From contig CM043970.1 of NCBI GenBank assembly GCA_014529385.2, positions 44,732,279-44,796,278 of the forward strand: a DNA stretch of 64,000 nt. The letters run 5' to 3'. This DNA comes from Adiantum capillus-veneris (taxonomy: Eukaryota > Streptophyta > Polypodiopsida > Polypodiales > Pteridaceae). The translations under genes were made by a program, and so were the position numbers. The notes under the pieces are model-generated. The model was not told the origin of the DNA and made no database searches. It saw only the letters and a program-made list of their open reading frames with translations. Below, one piece after another: positions 35,881 through 46,284 of this stretch. Every line of letters begins with the position of its first letter. Position 1 is the first letter of the stretch.

Positions 35881-36018
35881 GCTTTTGAGAGAGCTTTTTA
35901 TAAGACTTTCACTAGAGGAGTGCTTGCAGGAAAAAAGATTTTGGAGCAAGCTTTTGAGGGAGATTTTTATAAGACCTTCAGTAGAGGAGTGTTTGTAGGG
36001 AAAAAGCTTTCCATGCCT
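35881..36018. repeat. in-frame 69-bp tandem repeat
   Basis: Two 69-bp units (35881 and 35950) lie in a 63-codon forward frame, giving FYKTFTRGVLAGKK and FYKTFSRGVFVGKK. The unit is exactly 23 codons, but I recognise no protein and no promoter. Confidence 0.5.
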
Positions 36019-36146
36019 TGGTTAGAGAGAGCTTTTTGGAGGGAGATTTTTTTGTTAATTTAGAATGAATGAAAGATCATCCACTCGTGCAACACATTTT
36101 TTTAAAGAGAAAATATAGGACACCCTCAAAAAATGCTTGGCAATGT

Positions 36147-37449
36147 TTAGCCCAGCGAAGTGTTTTCTCCAGCGAGGGTACCGTATATGCCACTAGCATA
36201 GCCAACAATCCATTTGCAACAAGTTACAGTCGGACACTTTTCCAGAAGCCCACCAAGCTCGTATAGTCCTGTACAAGCTAGTTGCCTCTTCCTCGCTCCT
36301 TGTACAATGCCACAATTCACACATACGCTTGTGGTCATTCTGTAAATTTTTATGCACGTATTGCATGGTGTGAATGTGTAAGCTCTGCTCCCAATGAAAC
36401 ATGCATGAGTTTTCTCTTCCCTCCATAACATTGTCGAGTCCTCCATTGAATACAATTTGAATAGCTTTCCAATTTTCTCCATCCTCTAAAATCAGCTAGA
36501 CGATGTCTGCTGTCCAACAACACCGCATTCATCATTTCCCAGAATATGATCTACGCATATTTGTCTTCTTCCTTCATCTTACAGATGGAATTTGTTTGCG
36601 TTTCTTGAATTTTGCAAAGATAAAAGGCAAATCAATGCAAAAAAGGAGTATAGAAGAAGTTGCAATTTGTGTTCGTAGGCCTTACAATCGTAGACATGTG
36701 CTGCCATTGTTGTCCACCCCACTATCCTACATACGTGATCAAAGCAAACCCAACTTTCACAAGTCGCCACTCCTATCTTGTTGCATTCTATTTACTATTT
36801 TGACACCAAATCCAGGTCCATTGATCGACATTTTGAAAACATGACATCTTTCATTAGGGTCTGTGGATTGTCCTGGAAATAGCATACTGTGGAAAACCCT
36901 ATAGCCACAATAGTTTTTCAACCAAAGCAATTGGAACTCCGCACCGACTCCAATCCGTGTAGAAGTTGCTTCTCTCGTCCAATGTTTAAACTTGAGATTA
37001 ATATCACATACATGGATGTCAGCCAAGAGAAAGCGTAACAACAGGTTCGCATACAAGAAATTGAAACAACATTTTTGCATATGGATTAATGGTCACATCT
37101 CTTCCAGTACAGAGAGAAGATCAATGCTATTTAGTTGCTCCGCATTTTTGTAGACCACCGCTCCCATTACCATCTACTTTGCAAGATTAAGTTGCAAATG
37201 CCTAGGTCCAATCATTGGTGATTCCACTACACAAGACACAAGTTCTCTCGTTTGTTGTATTGCCAATCGCAAAACACCCTTTGCAATGGGGTGGTTATGC
37301 CTTCCAATGTGGATGAACAACCGGGTCCAGTTGTATTTGGCAAGCAAGTAATAGACATCACAAGAACACTCTCGAAGCAGTACTGGACTCTGACCACAGT
37401 GGAAGCACTGCAGTGTTCCATTTTCTGAGCTCAACATACAAACTAACAT
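36147..37449 (-). pseudogene. decayed DNA-transposon transposase (MULE-like?)
   Basis: Successive reverse frames suggest one broken protein: 37174-37449 has Cys pairs then LFIHIGRHNHPI (a C-C-H-x-H pattern like WRKY-GCM1/FLYWCH-type fingers found with MULE transposases); 36757-37080 and 36579-36770 are hydrophobic and catalytic-core-like; 36193-36426 has CMFHWEQSLHIHTMQYVHK and IRAWWASGKV, resembling the post-catalytic region of large plant transposases. Many stops and frameshifts; no terminal repeats found. 37450-38066 has no recognisable gene. Confidence 0.35.
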
Positions 37450-38066
37450 AATTGATCATTAGGAAGAGAATGGGGTCTAAGAGGGCCTCTTTACTTGGCA
37501 GTTGAAAGGAGTCAAACCTCTAGTATTAAGAAAGCAAGCAAAGGACAACTTTTGAATTCAAATTTCCCCCCAAAGTGAAATTGAAAATCTAGCGGGCAAA
37601 ACCATATCATGTAACATATCTTTAGAAAGAGTTTGACGTGTAGATTAACAAAACTATAATCTCCGCTCAGATCGGACATCATAAAGTTGTCCTCTCCCTT
37701 TTTTGAGGAGAAAAGTGCATCCTTTGACCACTCTTACACCTCTCTTACACACCCACCATTTTTGCACACATGGCATGCATCTATCTATCAAAATGTTAAT
37801 TGCCTCCATAATCTTATGGCAAATTAAGAGGCCCTCCCAGACCCCAACCTCTTCCCACAACAATTTGCATGTCGAAGAAGGCTCATTTGGCTGTCCGTTT
37901 ATCGCATTGATTGAGCACAAACTATTTTTGTAGATAAGATATTAGCCACATTTACTTCTCTTTATTAAAGTCGGATACTTTATTCTGGAATGAACAGGAT
38001 TAACCCAACCATGCCCATCATAATTTTGATCCATCCCTAACATTTTGGGAACACCGTCTAGCACTG

Positions 38067-38107
38067 GGTCCTCGGGGGGTTCACTATGTGTAAAACTACC
38101 ATATCAC
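38067..38107. mobile_element. MITE-like element, copy C left end (interrupted by copia)
   Basis: Starts GGTCCTCGGGGGGTTCAC and runs into ATCAC, where the copia element sits. The right half continues at 43286-43505. Left and right ends are inverted repeats of each other (TATCACGTGCGTTCAA against CTATCACATGAGTTCAA when the two sides are read together). Confidence 0.55.
38103..38107. other. copia target-site duplication, left
   Basis: ATCAC immediately before the 5' LTR, repeated at 43286-43290 immediately after the 3' LTR. Five bp is the normal length for copia. Confidence 0.85.
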
Positions 38108-38334
38108 TATTACCATATACATGTGGTAGTGATGTGTGTGAACACATTAGGACCGCCGGGGAATTTTTTCCCTCTTTAGGAGGTTTTTTCCCCCGAGCAT
38201 TGTATATACGCCCATCACTCTAGGGCTATCTATCTTTCCATTGCACACTAAGTAATACACTCTCTATTGTGTGCCTTGAGCTTCCTTCGTCTTCTCCAAG
38301 CTGTGTGTGTTTCTCTGCAACCCTAATTCCAACA
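38108..38334 (+). repeat. copia 5' LTR
   Basis: 227 bp, near-identical to 43068-43285 apart from an insertion (GACCGCCGGGG region, 38151-38165) and the terminal TG changed to TA. Ends in CCAACA. Carries the TATA-like GTATATACGCCC at 38201. Confidence 0.9.
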
Positions 38335-38336
38335 AT

Positions 38337-38348
38337 TGGTATCAGAGC
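38337..38348 (+). promoter_or_regulatory. copia primer-binding site
   Basis: TGGTATCAGAGC, 2 bp after the LTR: the initiator-Met tRNA primer site typical of plant copia elements. Confidence 0.9.
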
Positions 38349-38696
38349 AGGTCACGTCCTCCCGGGCTTAGTCGCCAGCTGCTCCAGCACACGCCTGCTC
38401 ACTTTCTCCGATTTCAGTGAGCTTTGGCGAGCATTCGTAGGTCGACAAATATTTTGGGTAAGCTCGTAGAGCTTGGTCTGCTCAGAATTTTGATTTGGGC
38501 TCATTTCAGCCTCCGTTTCCACTACAGGCAGTACTGCACAGGCTATTTTGGCATTTTGTGCAGAATTTTTGTCGATGCCATTTTTTGCATAACAGGTGCC
38601 TTATAGTCTTCTACGGTTTGTGCTATATAGCACAGGTTGTTCCCGCTCTGTTTCTCCTATTTTCGGGCAATTTTCACATCAGGTGCAACATTTACC

Positions 38697-39600
38697 ATGG
38701 CTGAGAACAACATCACAGATGTGTTTAAGATGTTTGCTGCTGAGGTCAGGTTGGATGGGGACAACTACCCTATGTGGGCTTATATGATGCAACATGTTCT
38801 TGTGTCAAAGGGTGTCTAGAACATTGTGCAGGGCATTGATGTACGTCCTGGTTCTGAGGATGTAGGCGATGTTGAGGATGTTGCAGGTCTTGCTGCAAGG
38901 ATTGCAACTGTTAGAGTTGTTTTGCCTACGACAGAACAAGCTCGTTAGGATGTTAAGGATGCGTAGGCTCATGCATTGATTTCGTTGTCTGTGAAACGCA
39001 CCATTGTTCCTCACATCCGTTCAACAAAATCTGCAAAACAGGCTTGGGATATTCTAGTAGGTCTTTATGCAAGCCGCAATGAGGCTAAAATTGCTTTGCT
39101 GCGTAAAGATCTAGAGTCGAAGATTATTCATGAGGAAGATGATATGGACACTTTCCTTGCTAGTGTCAAGGATATCAATGAGCAACTTATTTCTGCAGGT
39201 GAAGTTATTTCAGACAGTTCCCTTGTGCAGACTGTTCTTGATGCCTTACCAGATTCTTACCAAACTTTTGCTAGTACTTGGAGACTTATGACCCAAGGAA
39301 ATCCAGAAGTTGTCAAGTTTGATGCATTATGCACATTGCTGTTTGCAAGAGTCACTTTCCAGAAAAAACAGGACTAGACAGCGTGCAGTTGAACAGGCTT
39401 TTATTGCTTCTCAAAGAAAGGGTGGTAACAGTAATGCAGCCACTTCTTATGGTTCTGCTGCGAGTGGCAAAAATTCTGTTCCTAATGCTTCTGCTGGCAG
39501 CAATTCTTCTGGAAATTCTGGTGATAAGGGAAAAAAGAAGATGCGTTGCCATTATTGTAAAGCCAATGATCACTTGATCAAGTCGTGTCCTAAGTTGAAG
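38697..39600 (+). pseudogene. copia gag, stops and one frameshift
   Basis: Starts ATGGCTGAGAACAACATC. The gag core includes LDGDNYPMWAYMMQHVL, AWDILVGLYASRNEAK, ESKIIHEEDDMDTFLASVK and DALPDSYQTF; the zinc knuckle CHYCKANDHLIKSC (39547-39588) is intact. In-frame TAG codons at 38817, 38946 and 38964; by comparison with the 30-kb copy the second is a Trp codon and the third a Gln codon, while the first is a TAG there too. A frameshift near 39350-39370 moves to the next frame. Gag packages the RNA; this copy could not make it whole. Confidence 0.85.
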
Positions 39601-41240
39601 GCCAAAGAGGCTAAGAAGAAAGAGGGTGGTTCCATTGCAAATGTTGGTTCCACTACAAATGCAGCCATTGTTGAGTCTTCTGTGAAAGGAGATTGTGTTG
39701 CTGATGTTGATGCAGAATGGGCTTTTAGCGCAGAGTGCACTTACAATCTTGTTTTCCATGATGCATGCTTGTCAATTGCTGCAGATTCACATGTGTGGTA
39801 TTTTGATAGTGGTGCGACAGAGCACATTACCTCACATCGTGAATTGTTTACCTCTCTCGAGTCTGTCCCTCATGGGAATTCAGTCACTTGTGCCAACAAC
39901 ACCTCTTATCCAGTTCAGGGAGTTGGAAAGATTGTGCTCACTGCTGAAGGAACTGCTAATGGCAGTTCCTTCACACTTATTGATGCACTTTATGTACTTG
40001 GGATCAAGAAGAATCTCTTGTCTGTATCCGCACTTGCTAGACTTGGACTTGTAGTCAAATTTGTGGATGACAGATGTACAGTTCATGATCTCAGTTTTGG
40101 TGATGAAATTGTTGCATCTGGGCTTTTGTGCCATGGGCTGTATAAGCTCACTTTGAATGACAAGTGTGGACAAAATTTTGCAAATGCTGTTGTAGATTCA
40201 AGGGCTATTTCAGATGCAAAACTTTGTCATGCACATTTTGGTCATCTAAATTTTGCCAGTTTGTTGCGTTTGCAGAAATCTGATATGGTTGCTTCTTTGC
40301 CGCCTCTTGAAGCACTTGTCAAACATGTTTGTGAAGGCTGTATTCTGGGTAAAATGCAGCGTTCTAAGTTTCCAAAGGATGGTTCAGTTAGGGCCACATG
40401 CAGGTTGCAGCTTGTGCATAGTGATGTTTGTGGGCCCATGCAAACTTCGTCCTTGGGCAATTACCTGTACTTCGTGACTTTCATTGATGATTACTCCAGG
40501 CATGCATGGGTAATTCTGCTTAAAGCGAAGTCCGAAGTTTTTATGTGCTTCAAACAATTTCTGGCTATGGCTGAGAATGTCTCGAAATGTACTTTGGGCA
40601 CCCTCCGTTCCGATCGAGGGGGGGAGTATATGTCTCATGAATTTAATGCAATTATTGCTAGTCGTGGGATAAAACACCAATGTATAGTGCCTTATACACC
40701 TCAACAAAATGGTGTTGCTGAGAGGAAAAACAGGTCACTGACGGAAATGGCACGATGTATGGTCAAAAGTCAAGCTTTGCCGCATTCTTTTTGTCTTGAG
40801 GCCATCATGTGTGCCACTTATGTACTTAACAGGTGTCCTACAAAAGCTTTGTAGTCTATTACTCCATATGAAGCATGGCATGATAGAAAGCCTTCTATTG
40901 AGTACATGCGTGTTTTTAGTTGTTTGGAATATGCTTTGGTGCCACAAGTGCAACGCAGAAAATTGGATGATAAGGCTGTCAAATGTATTTTTGTTGGTTA
41001 TAGTGCTGAAAGCAAAGGTTACAGGTTGTATCATCTGCAAACAAAACGTATTCTGGTTTTACGGGATGTAGTGTTTGTGGAATATTTTGTTCAGCCCTTG
41101 CTATCATGTACCAGAGAAAGTTATGCAAGCTCACAAGACATTTATGACACTTTGTTGCATCTTTTCAGTGGTGGAAATACAAATGTAAGTTCCAATGAGG
41201 CAAATGTACAGCCTATGGGGGTTTCTAAAATGTTTTAGAT
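39601..41240 (+). pseudogene. copia protease and integrase
   Basis: One long frame to 40854 holds protease (WYFDSGATEHIT, catalytic D-S-G near 39805), the GAG-pre-integrase/zinc finger (CHAHFGHLN ... CEGCILGK) and the integrase core (VHSDVCGPM, FIDDYSRHAW, GTLRSDRGGEY, YTPQQNGVAERKN, giving D, D, E). It ends at TAG 40852-40854; coding resumes in the same region as YEAWHDRKPSIEY, then the YKCIFVGYSAESKGYR-type segment to a stop near 41238. Apart from these stops the domain is complete. Confidence 0.9.
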
Positions 41241-42992
41241 CAGCCTATTACTGATGCAGATGTACATGATGTACTTGATGAGGAAAGGGCTGAAAATGAG
41301 CAGGCTAGAGGTATGCCAAAATGGCTGGTGCACACTTTGCGTGACAGTAAATTAGATGCACCTTTGTCTAGTCGTACTCGTTCAGGCTCTCGCCATGCAT
41401 CCTATGCATCGGATTTTTATGCTTTGGCTATGTCTAGCTTACATGATGTTGAGGAGCCTCTGTCTTTTTGATGAAGCACAAAATTCAAAAAATTGGATGG
41501 CTGCCATGCAATCAGAATATGATGCACTCATAGAAAATGACACATGGACTTTATGTGATTTGGCTCCTGGTAAAAAGGCCATTGTTACGAAGTGGGTTTA
41601 CAAGTTGAAACGCAAGCTGGATGGTGAGATTGATCGCCATAAGGCTCGACTTGTTGCAAAGGGTTATGCAAAGCAAAAAGGCATAGATTATTAACAGACT
41701 TTTGCTCCCACTTGTCGTATGACTACTATGTGTTTTCTATGTGCATTGGGAGCTCATTTTGGTTGGGATGTACATCAATCAGACATTGTTACTGCTTTCT
41801 TGAATGGTGACATATTTGAGGAAGCTTATGTAACGCAGCCTCGCGGTTTTGTCATAAAAGGACAAGAGGACAAAGTGCACAAATGTAACAAGGCTTTGTA
41901 TGGGTTGAAGCAATCTCCTCGTGCTTGGTATGAGAAAGCTGACACTCATTTGGTCAAACAAGGCTTTCGTAACAGTTCAACAGAAAGCACATTGTATGTA
42001 AAGCGTGAGGGTGATGTACTTCTCATTGTGGTTCTTTATGTTGATGATTTGCTGATCACTGGACCAAATGAGAGACATATTGTTGAATTTAAGGCTGATT
42101 TGAATGCTAGTTTCAAGATGAAAGATTTGGGGCTGTTGCATCATTACTTGGGTATACAGGTTAAGCAGTGTAATGGTGGTATTGCCTTGTGTCAGAAAAG
42201 TTACATAGAGACATTGCTATGTAAATCTGGACTTGAGGATTGCAAACCTATTGCCACTCCCATGGAAACAGGTTTGAAGTTGAGTCTACATGATGCTGGA
42301 GATCCTGCTGATGTCACTCTTTATCAAACTGTTGTTGGCTGCCTCATTTATGTATGCAACACGATGCCGGATATTCAGTTTGCAGTCTCACAGGTAAGCA
42401 GATTTATGCATAGCCCAGGGTCTAAGCATTGGCAGGCTGTCAAGAGGATTTTTTCCAACTTAGTGGCACTTTACATCTTGGCTTGTTTTATCCCAAAGGG
42501 AGATCATTGCCGCCAGACTTACATGCTTTTTCAGACTCAGATTGGGCTGGTTGTTTTGACACGAGAGTGTCCACAAGTGGTTTTTGTTTCATGCTTGGCA
42601 CCTCATGTATATCATGGTTGAGCAAGAAGCAACCTACTGTGGCCACTTCGAGTTGTGAGGCTGAGTACAAGGCAGTCTTCACAGCTATGGTTGAGTGTGT
42701 ATGGCTCAGACGCCTTATGGCTGATTTGGGTGTTGGACAAGACACTGCCAACACTATCTACACTGACAGTCAGAGCGCATTGGCAGTTGCGAGGAACCCA
42801 GTTTTTCATGCTCGCACAAAGCACATTGAGGTGCATTACCACTATGTCAGGGAGAGGCTCTTAGCAAGAGAGATCAGCTTGGCTTATGTGCCAACACATG
42901 ACAACCTTGCAAATCTTTTCACAGAGGCATTGTCTCGTGAGAAGCTTGAAGCTTTCCGCAAAGCTTTGGGCTTACTTCCCTTTGTGGACTGA
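41241..42992 (+). pseudogene. copia reverse transcriptase and RNase H
   Basis: RT begins near 41480 (NWMAAMQSEYDALIENDTW, KWVYKLKRKLDG, HKARLVAKGYAQ-like), has TAA at 41692, then VHQSDIVTAFLNGDI, YGLKQSPRAWY and the intact active site YVDDLLIT (42039-42062). A frameshift near 42440 leads into RNase H (FSDSDWAG, SSCEAEY, YTDSQSA, HARTKHIEVHYHYVRE), ending at the stop 42990-42992. The 5' LTR, gag-pol order and 3' LTR identify Ty1/copia. Confidence 0.9.
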
Positions 42993-43056
42993 TCATGTCC
43001 TTAGGGCATGGCACTTCCCTTTACTCATGTGCCAGCTCTCGTTCACCGCATCACTC

Positions 43057-43067
43057 CAGGGGGGATT
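43057..43067 (+). promoter_or_regulatory. copia polypurine tract
   Basis: AGGGGGGA-rich stretch directly before the 3' LTR; plus-strand priming site. Confidence 0.75.
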
Positions 43068-43285
43068 TGTTACCATATACATGTGGTAGTGATGTGTGTG
43101 AACACATTAGGGCGGTTTTTCCCTCTTTAGGAGGTTTTTTCCCCCGAGCATTGTATATACGCCCATCACTCTAGGGCTATCTATCTTTCCATTGCACACT
43201 AAGTAATACACTCTCTATTGTGTGCCTTGAGCTTCCTTTGTCTTCTCCAAGCTGTGTGTGTTTCTCTGCAACCCTAATTCCAACA
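43068..43285 (+). repeat. copia 3' LTR
   Basis: 218 bp, TG...CA ends (TGTTACC ... CCAACA), followed by the ATCAC duplication. Confidence 0.95.
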
Positions 43286-43505
43286 ATCACGTGCGTTCAA
43301 GACATGTTTGTAAAACCCCTTATCTGTGAATTTTGTTAGGAATATAATGTACCCTTTTCTTTTAAAATCTGTAAGTTTTTTTTCAAATTTGAAACAATAA
43401 TGCCCTTCCGTATATATATTTTTGTAAGTTTCAAGAACTTTAAATACCCTTCTGTTGAACTCATGTGATAGGTTACATTTTTATTAGGTGACCTCCCCGG
43501 GACTG
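43286..43505. mobile_element. MITE-like element, copy C right part
   Basis: Continues the element started at 38067-38107. The right end (GAACTCATGTGATAG ... GGTGACCTCCCCGGGAC) is the inverted complement of the left end. The AT-rich interior resembles copies A and B only loosely. Confidence 0.5.
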
Positions 43506-43533
43506 TGTCGAGCTCATAAACGTACTCAAAATT

Positions 43534-44120
43534 TTACACCTGGGGAACTTCATCAACCTTCTTTTTAACCAAACACTTAGAAAGCATTCTGCTCAACTTG
43601 GGATACTTGTGGTGGCTATTTAGAACAATGTGCTTGAGTGTACTTTGTGTTTTCTCTACATGGTTTGAACCCGTAAATATTTTGTTGTCTTTCTTCTCTT
43701 CTTCTATCCAAACAACTTGCACTAATCCTGGCAAAGAGAAAATGTATCCTAAAGTTTCTTGGTTGATTTTTCAGTAATAAAACCCTGTTTTTCATCAATG
43801 GAGCTGTGATATAACTCCACCATTGCCACATTTGATCTTGAGGACATATCCACACCCATGTTCGTGACCAACAAAATAATTGTAGACGAGGTTGAATCCA
43901 ATAAAAATTGAAATTGATGACCTAATGTCAAACCATCTTTCACCTGAGGCTGAATGTCGCCATCCAAAGTGGAAATGATTGCAAACATCTCATTGTCACT
44001 ACTATCCCCATAATCTCGAGGATTGACCATGGAAAATCTTATAGGGCAATCAAGCAACAAAGGTTCACCGCTAATAATATTCAAGAACAAACTCACCTTG
44101 TACGAAGAAGAGGAAGCCAT
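43534..44120 (-). CDS. unrecognised protein gene, probably two exons or frameshifted
   Basis: The reverse frame from ATG 44120 (MASSSSYKVSLFLNIISGEP) encodes 123 residues with DGDIQPQVKDGL and FQFLLDSTSSTIILLVTNMG, to a stop at 43749. A second frame, 43734-43534 (LVQVVWIEEEKKDNKI, HVEKTQSTLKHIVLNSHH), could be the next exon or the same gene after a frameshift. A TATAAATA box lies 60 bp before the ATG. I recognise no family; the composition looks like a real soluble protein. The promoter and first codons are duplicated further upstream at 44378-44640. Confidence 0.4.
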
Positions 44121-44640
44121 CGTTGGGAGAATCTTCTAAAGCTTAGTGGCTAATATATTTTAGCTGACACCCTAGCCTATATTTATAGACAATTGACACA
44201 CTCAAATACAAACATTGAAGCTCTCTCTATGTTACCCTATCATCAAGTATATCTTGGAGAAAACCCTGAAGGTTAAGGACTCCTTCTCTCCCTATCTCTC
44301 TACCTACCTCTTTTCCTTATCTTTCTCAATTCCTTCTCTCCCTATCTCTCTACCTACCTCTATCGTCTCTCCCTACCTCTCGAGGATTGACCATGGAAAA
44401 TCTTAATGGGCAATCAAGCAACAATGGTTCACCGCTAATAATATTCAAGAACAAACTCACCTTGTACGAAAAAGAGGAAGCCACCCCTAGTCTATATTTA
44501 TAGACAATTGACACACTCAAATACAAACATTGAAGCTCTCTATGTTACCCTATCATCAAGTATATCTTGGACAAAACCCTGAAGGTTTAAGGACTCTATC
44601 TTTCTCAATTCCTTCTCTCCCTCACTCTCTACCTATCTCT
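44014..44640. repeat. duplication of gene start and promoter, offset 364 bp
   Basis: 44014-44340 and 44378-44640 share the first codons, the TATA region and the ACATTGAAGCTCTCT ... TATCATCAAGTATATCTTGG segment. In the outer copy the start codon is destroyed (GGTGGCTTC where ATGGCTTC is expected) and about 40 bp of leader is missing. Confidence 0.85.
44180..44187 (-). promoter_or_regulatory. TATA box
   Basis: TATAAATA on the reverse strand, 60 bp upstream of the ATG at 44120. An identical box is at 44495-44502 in the duplicated promoter. Confidence 0.5.
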
Positions 44641-45250
44641 ATCGTCCCCGTTCTTTCTCTCTCCATCCTTTTCTCCACACTTTTTATCTCTAATTGTCCC
44701 CCTTTCTCTCTCCCCACTCATTCTTCCCATCTCTCTCCCCTCACTTCGTCTATCCCTCTCCCTTCATTTCTCTCTCTATTTCCACTCACTCTTCCCATCT
44801 CTCTCTCCTCACTTTCTATATCTCCCTCCCTCAGTTTCTCTTTCTCTCTCTATCTCTATCTTCCCCTTTCTCACGCTCTCTATACATCTATCTCCCTCCC
44901 CCCCTCTCTCTCTCTCTTTGTCTCTCTTTCTCTTCTTTGTCCAAGTCCCCCTCAACCTCTTCCAACATATTCTCTCTCTTTCTTCCCCACCTCCATCTCT
45001 TTCTCTACTTCTCATTTCCTCTCTTTATCTCTCTCATTATCTGTCCTCCCCACCCGCTTTTCCCCTCTTCTCTCTCTTCTTCGATCTTCCTTTGCTAATC
45101 CCTTCCTCAATCCATCTCTCTCATTCTTGTTTGTATCTCCCTCTCCCTCTCCCTCCCTCTATCTCGTTTCCACTCTTGTTTGTCTCTCCCTCTCCCTGCT
45201 TACATCTCTTGTTTGTATATCTCTCTCTCTCTCTCTCTCTCTCTCTCGCG
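44590..45250. repeat. long polypyrimidine tract
   Basis: About 660 bp almost wholly C/T on the forward strand, mostly irregular CTCTCC/TCTTTC blocks and not a simple dinucleotide. A 249-codon forward frame across it is Ser/Leu/Pro low complexity and is not a gene. Confidence 0.9.
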
Positions 45251-45534
45251 GTACAAGTTCTGCTTTTAACTTGCTTTAGAATAGAGATATGCTTAGTCTC
45301 AAGTGGTTGCAATTAAGTGGATTTTTACTATTCTTGTAACACTTTCTGTGAAATGTGAGAGAGATATATGTATCTCTTGTTTATCTCTCTCTCTCTCTCT
45401 CTCTCACAGTTCAAGTTCTGCTTTTAACTTGCTTTAGAATAGAGATATGCTTAGTCTCAAGTGGTTGCAATTAAGTGGATTTTTACTATTCTTGTAACAC
45501 TTTCTGTGAAATGTGAGAGAGATATATGGACTTG
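45219..45534. repeat. two-copy tandem duplication, 158-bp unit, near identical
   Basis: The units align at offset 158; 45254-45370 and 45412-45528 look identical over about 117 bp (AAGTTCTGCTTTTAACTTGC start). The near identity suggests a recent event. A looser duplication relates 45600-45727 to 45898-46020. 45535-46284 otherwise has no gene. Confidence 0.9.
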
Positions 45535-46284
45535 ATGTGTGCCAAAGAGAGAGAGAGAGAGAGACTAAAAACACAACAAAGAGGGAAGACAGATCTAAAC
45601 AAGTGAGAATCTCACAAGATATCTTCAGAATTGCATTTTAAAAATTCGTCACATTTTTAGGAGAAGGAAAACACAAATGTATCAATACAAAGTCGACCAG
45701 CTCTTTATATGGACATGATGGACAATGGTTTGACGATGAGCTACCCCCCACCCATCTCCATGTGTCCCCTCCTTTCCCTCTGCACACTTCCTCATCTTGC
45801 CCCCCCCCACCCCCCGATAACAATCTCACCATAAACTCTTGGGTAGCGACAATGCCTTGGATACTTGCCTTTGTCACTAAAAGGAGGAAAGAGAGATTGA
45901 GATTTCACTTCTAAACAAGAGGGGATTAAGATACCTTTAGAATTGCATTTTAAGGAGGAGGGAAGTACAAATGTATCAATACACAGTCGCCCACCTCGCT
46001 ATATGGACACGATGAAGAGTCTTTTGATTTTTCACTTTCGTGGGCCTTTTCATTTACCAATCTCACCCTTCACTCATGCATTTTGAACGCCAACAACGGT
46101 GTAAAATGATGTAGTCCCTTCAAATCCTAAAAACCGATTGCACGAGAGACAGAGAGAGAGAGAGAGAGTTCTGCTTATTATTTAGATATTCAATGAAGAA
46201 TACACACGCAGCCACAATTTCCACCCTAATCTCTGCATGGAGATTAGATCACTCTACATCACATAGAAGTAGATCCCATTCTTC

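Noticed and set aside
44530-45279. 249-codon forward open frame
   Set aside because: Pure Ser/Leu/Pro low-complexity translation of the polypyrimidine tract; no codon structure, promoter or domain.
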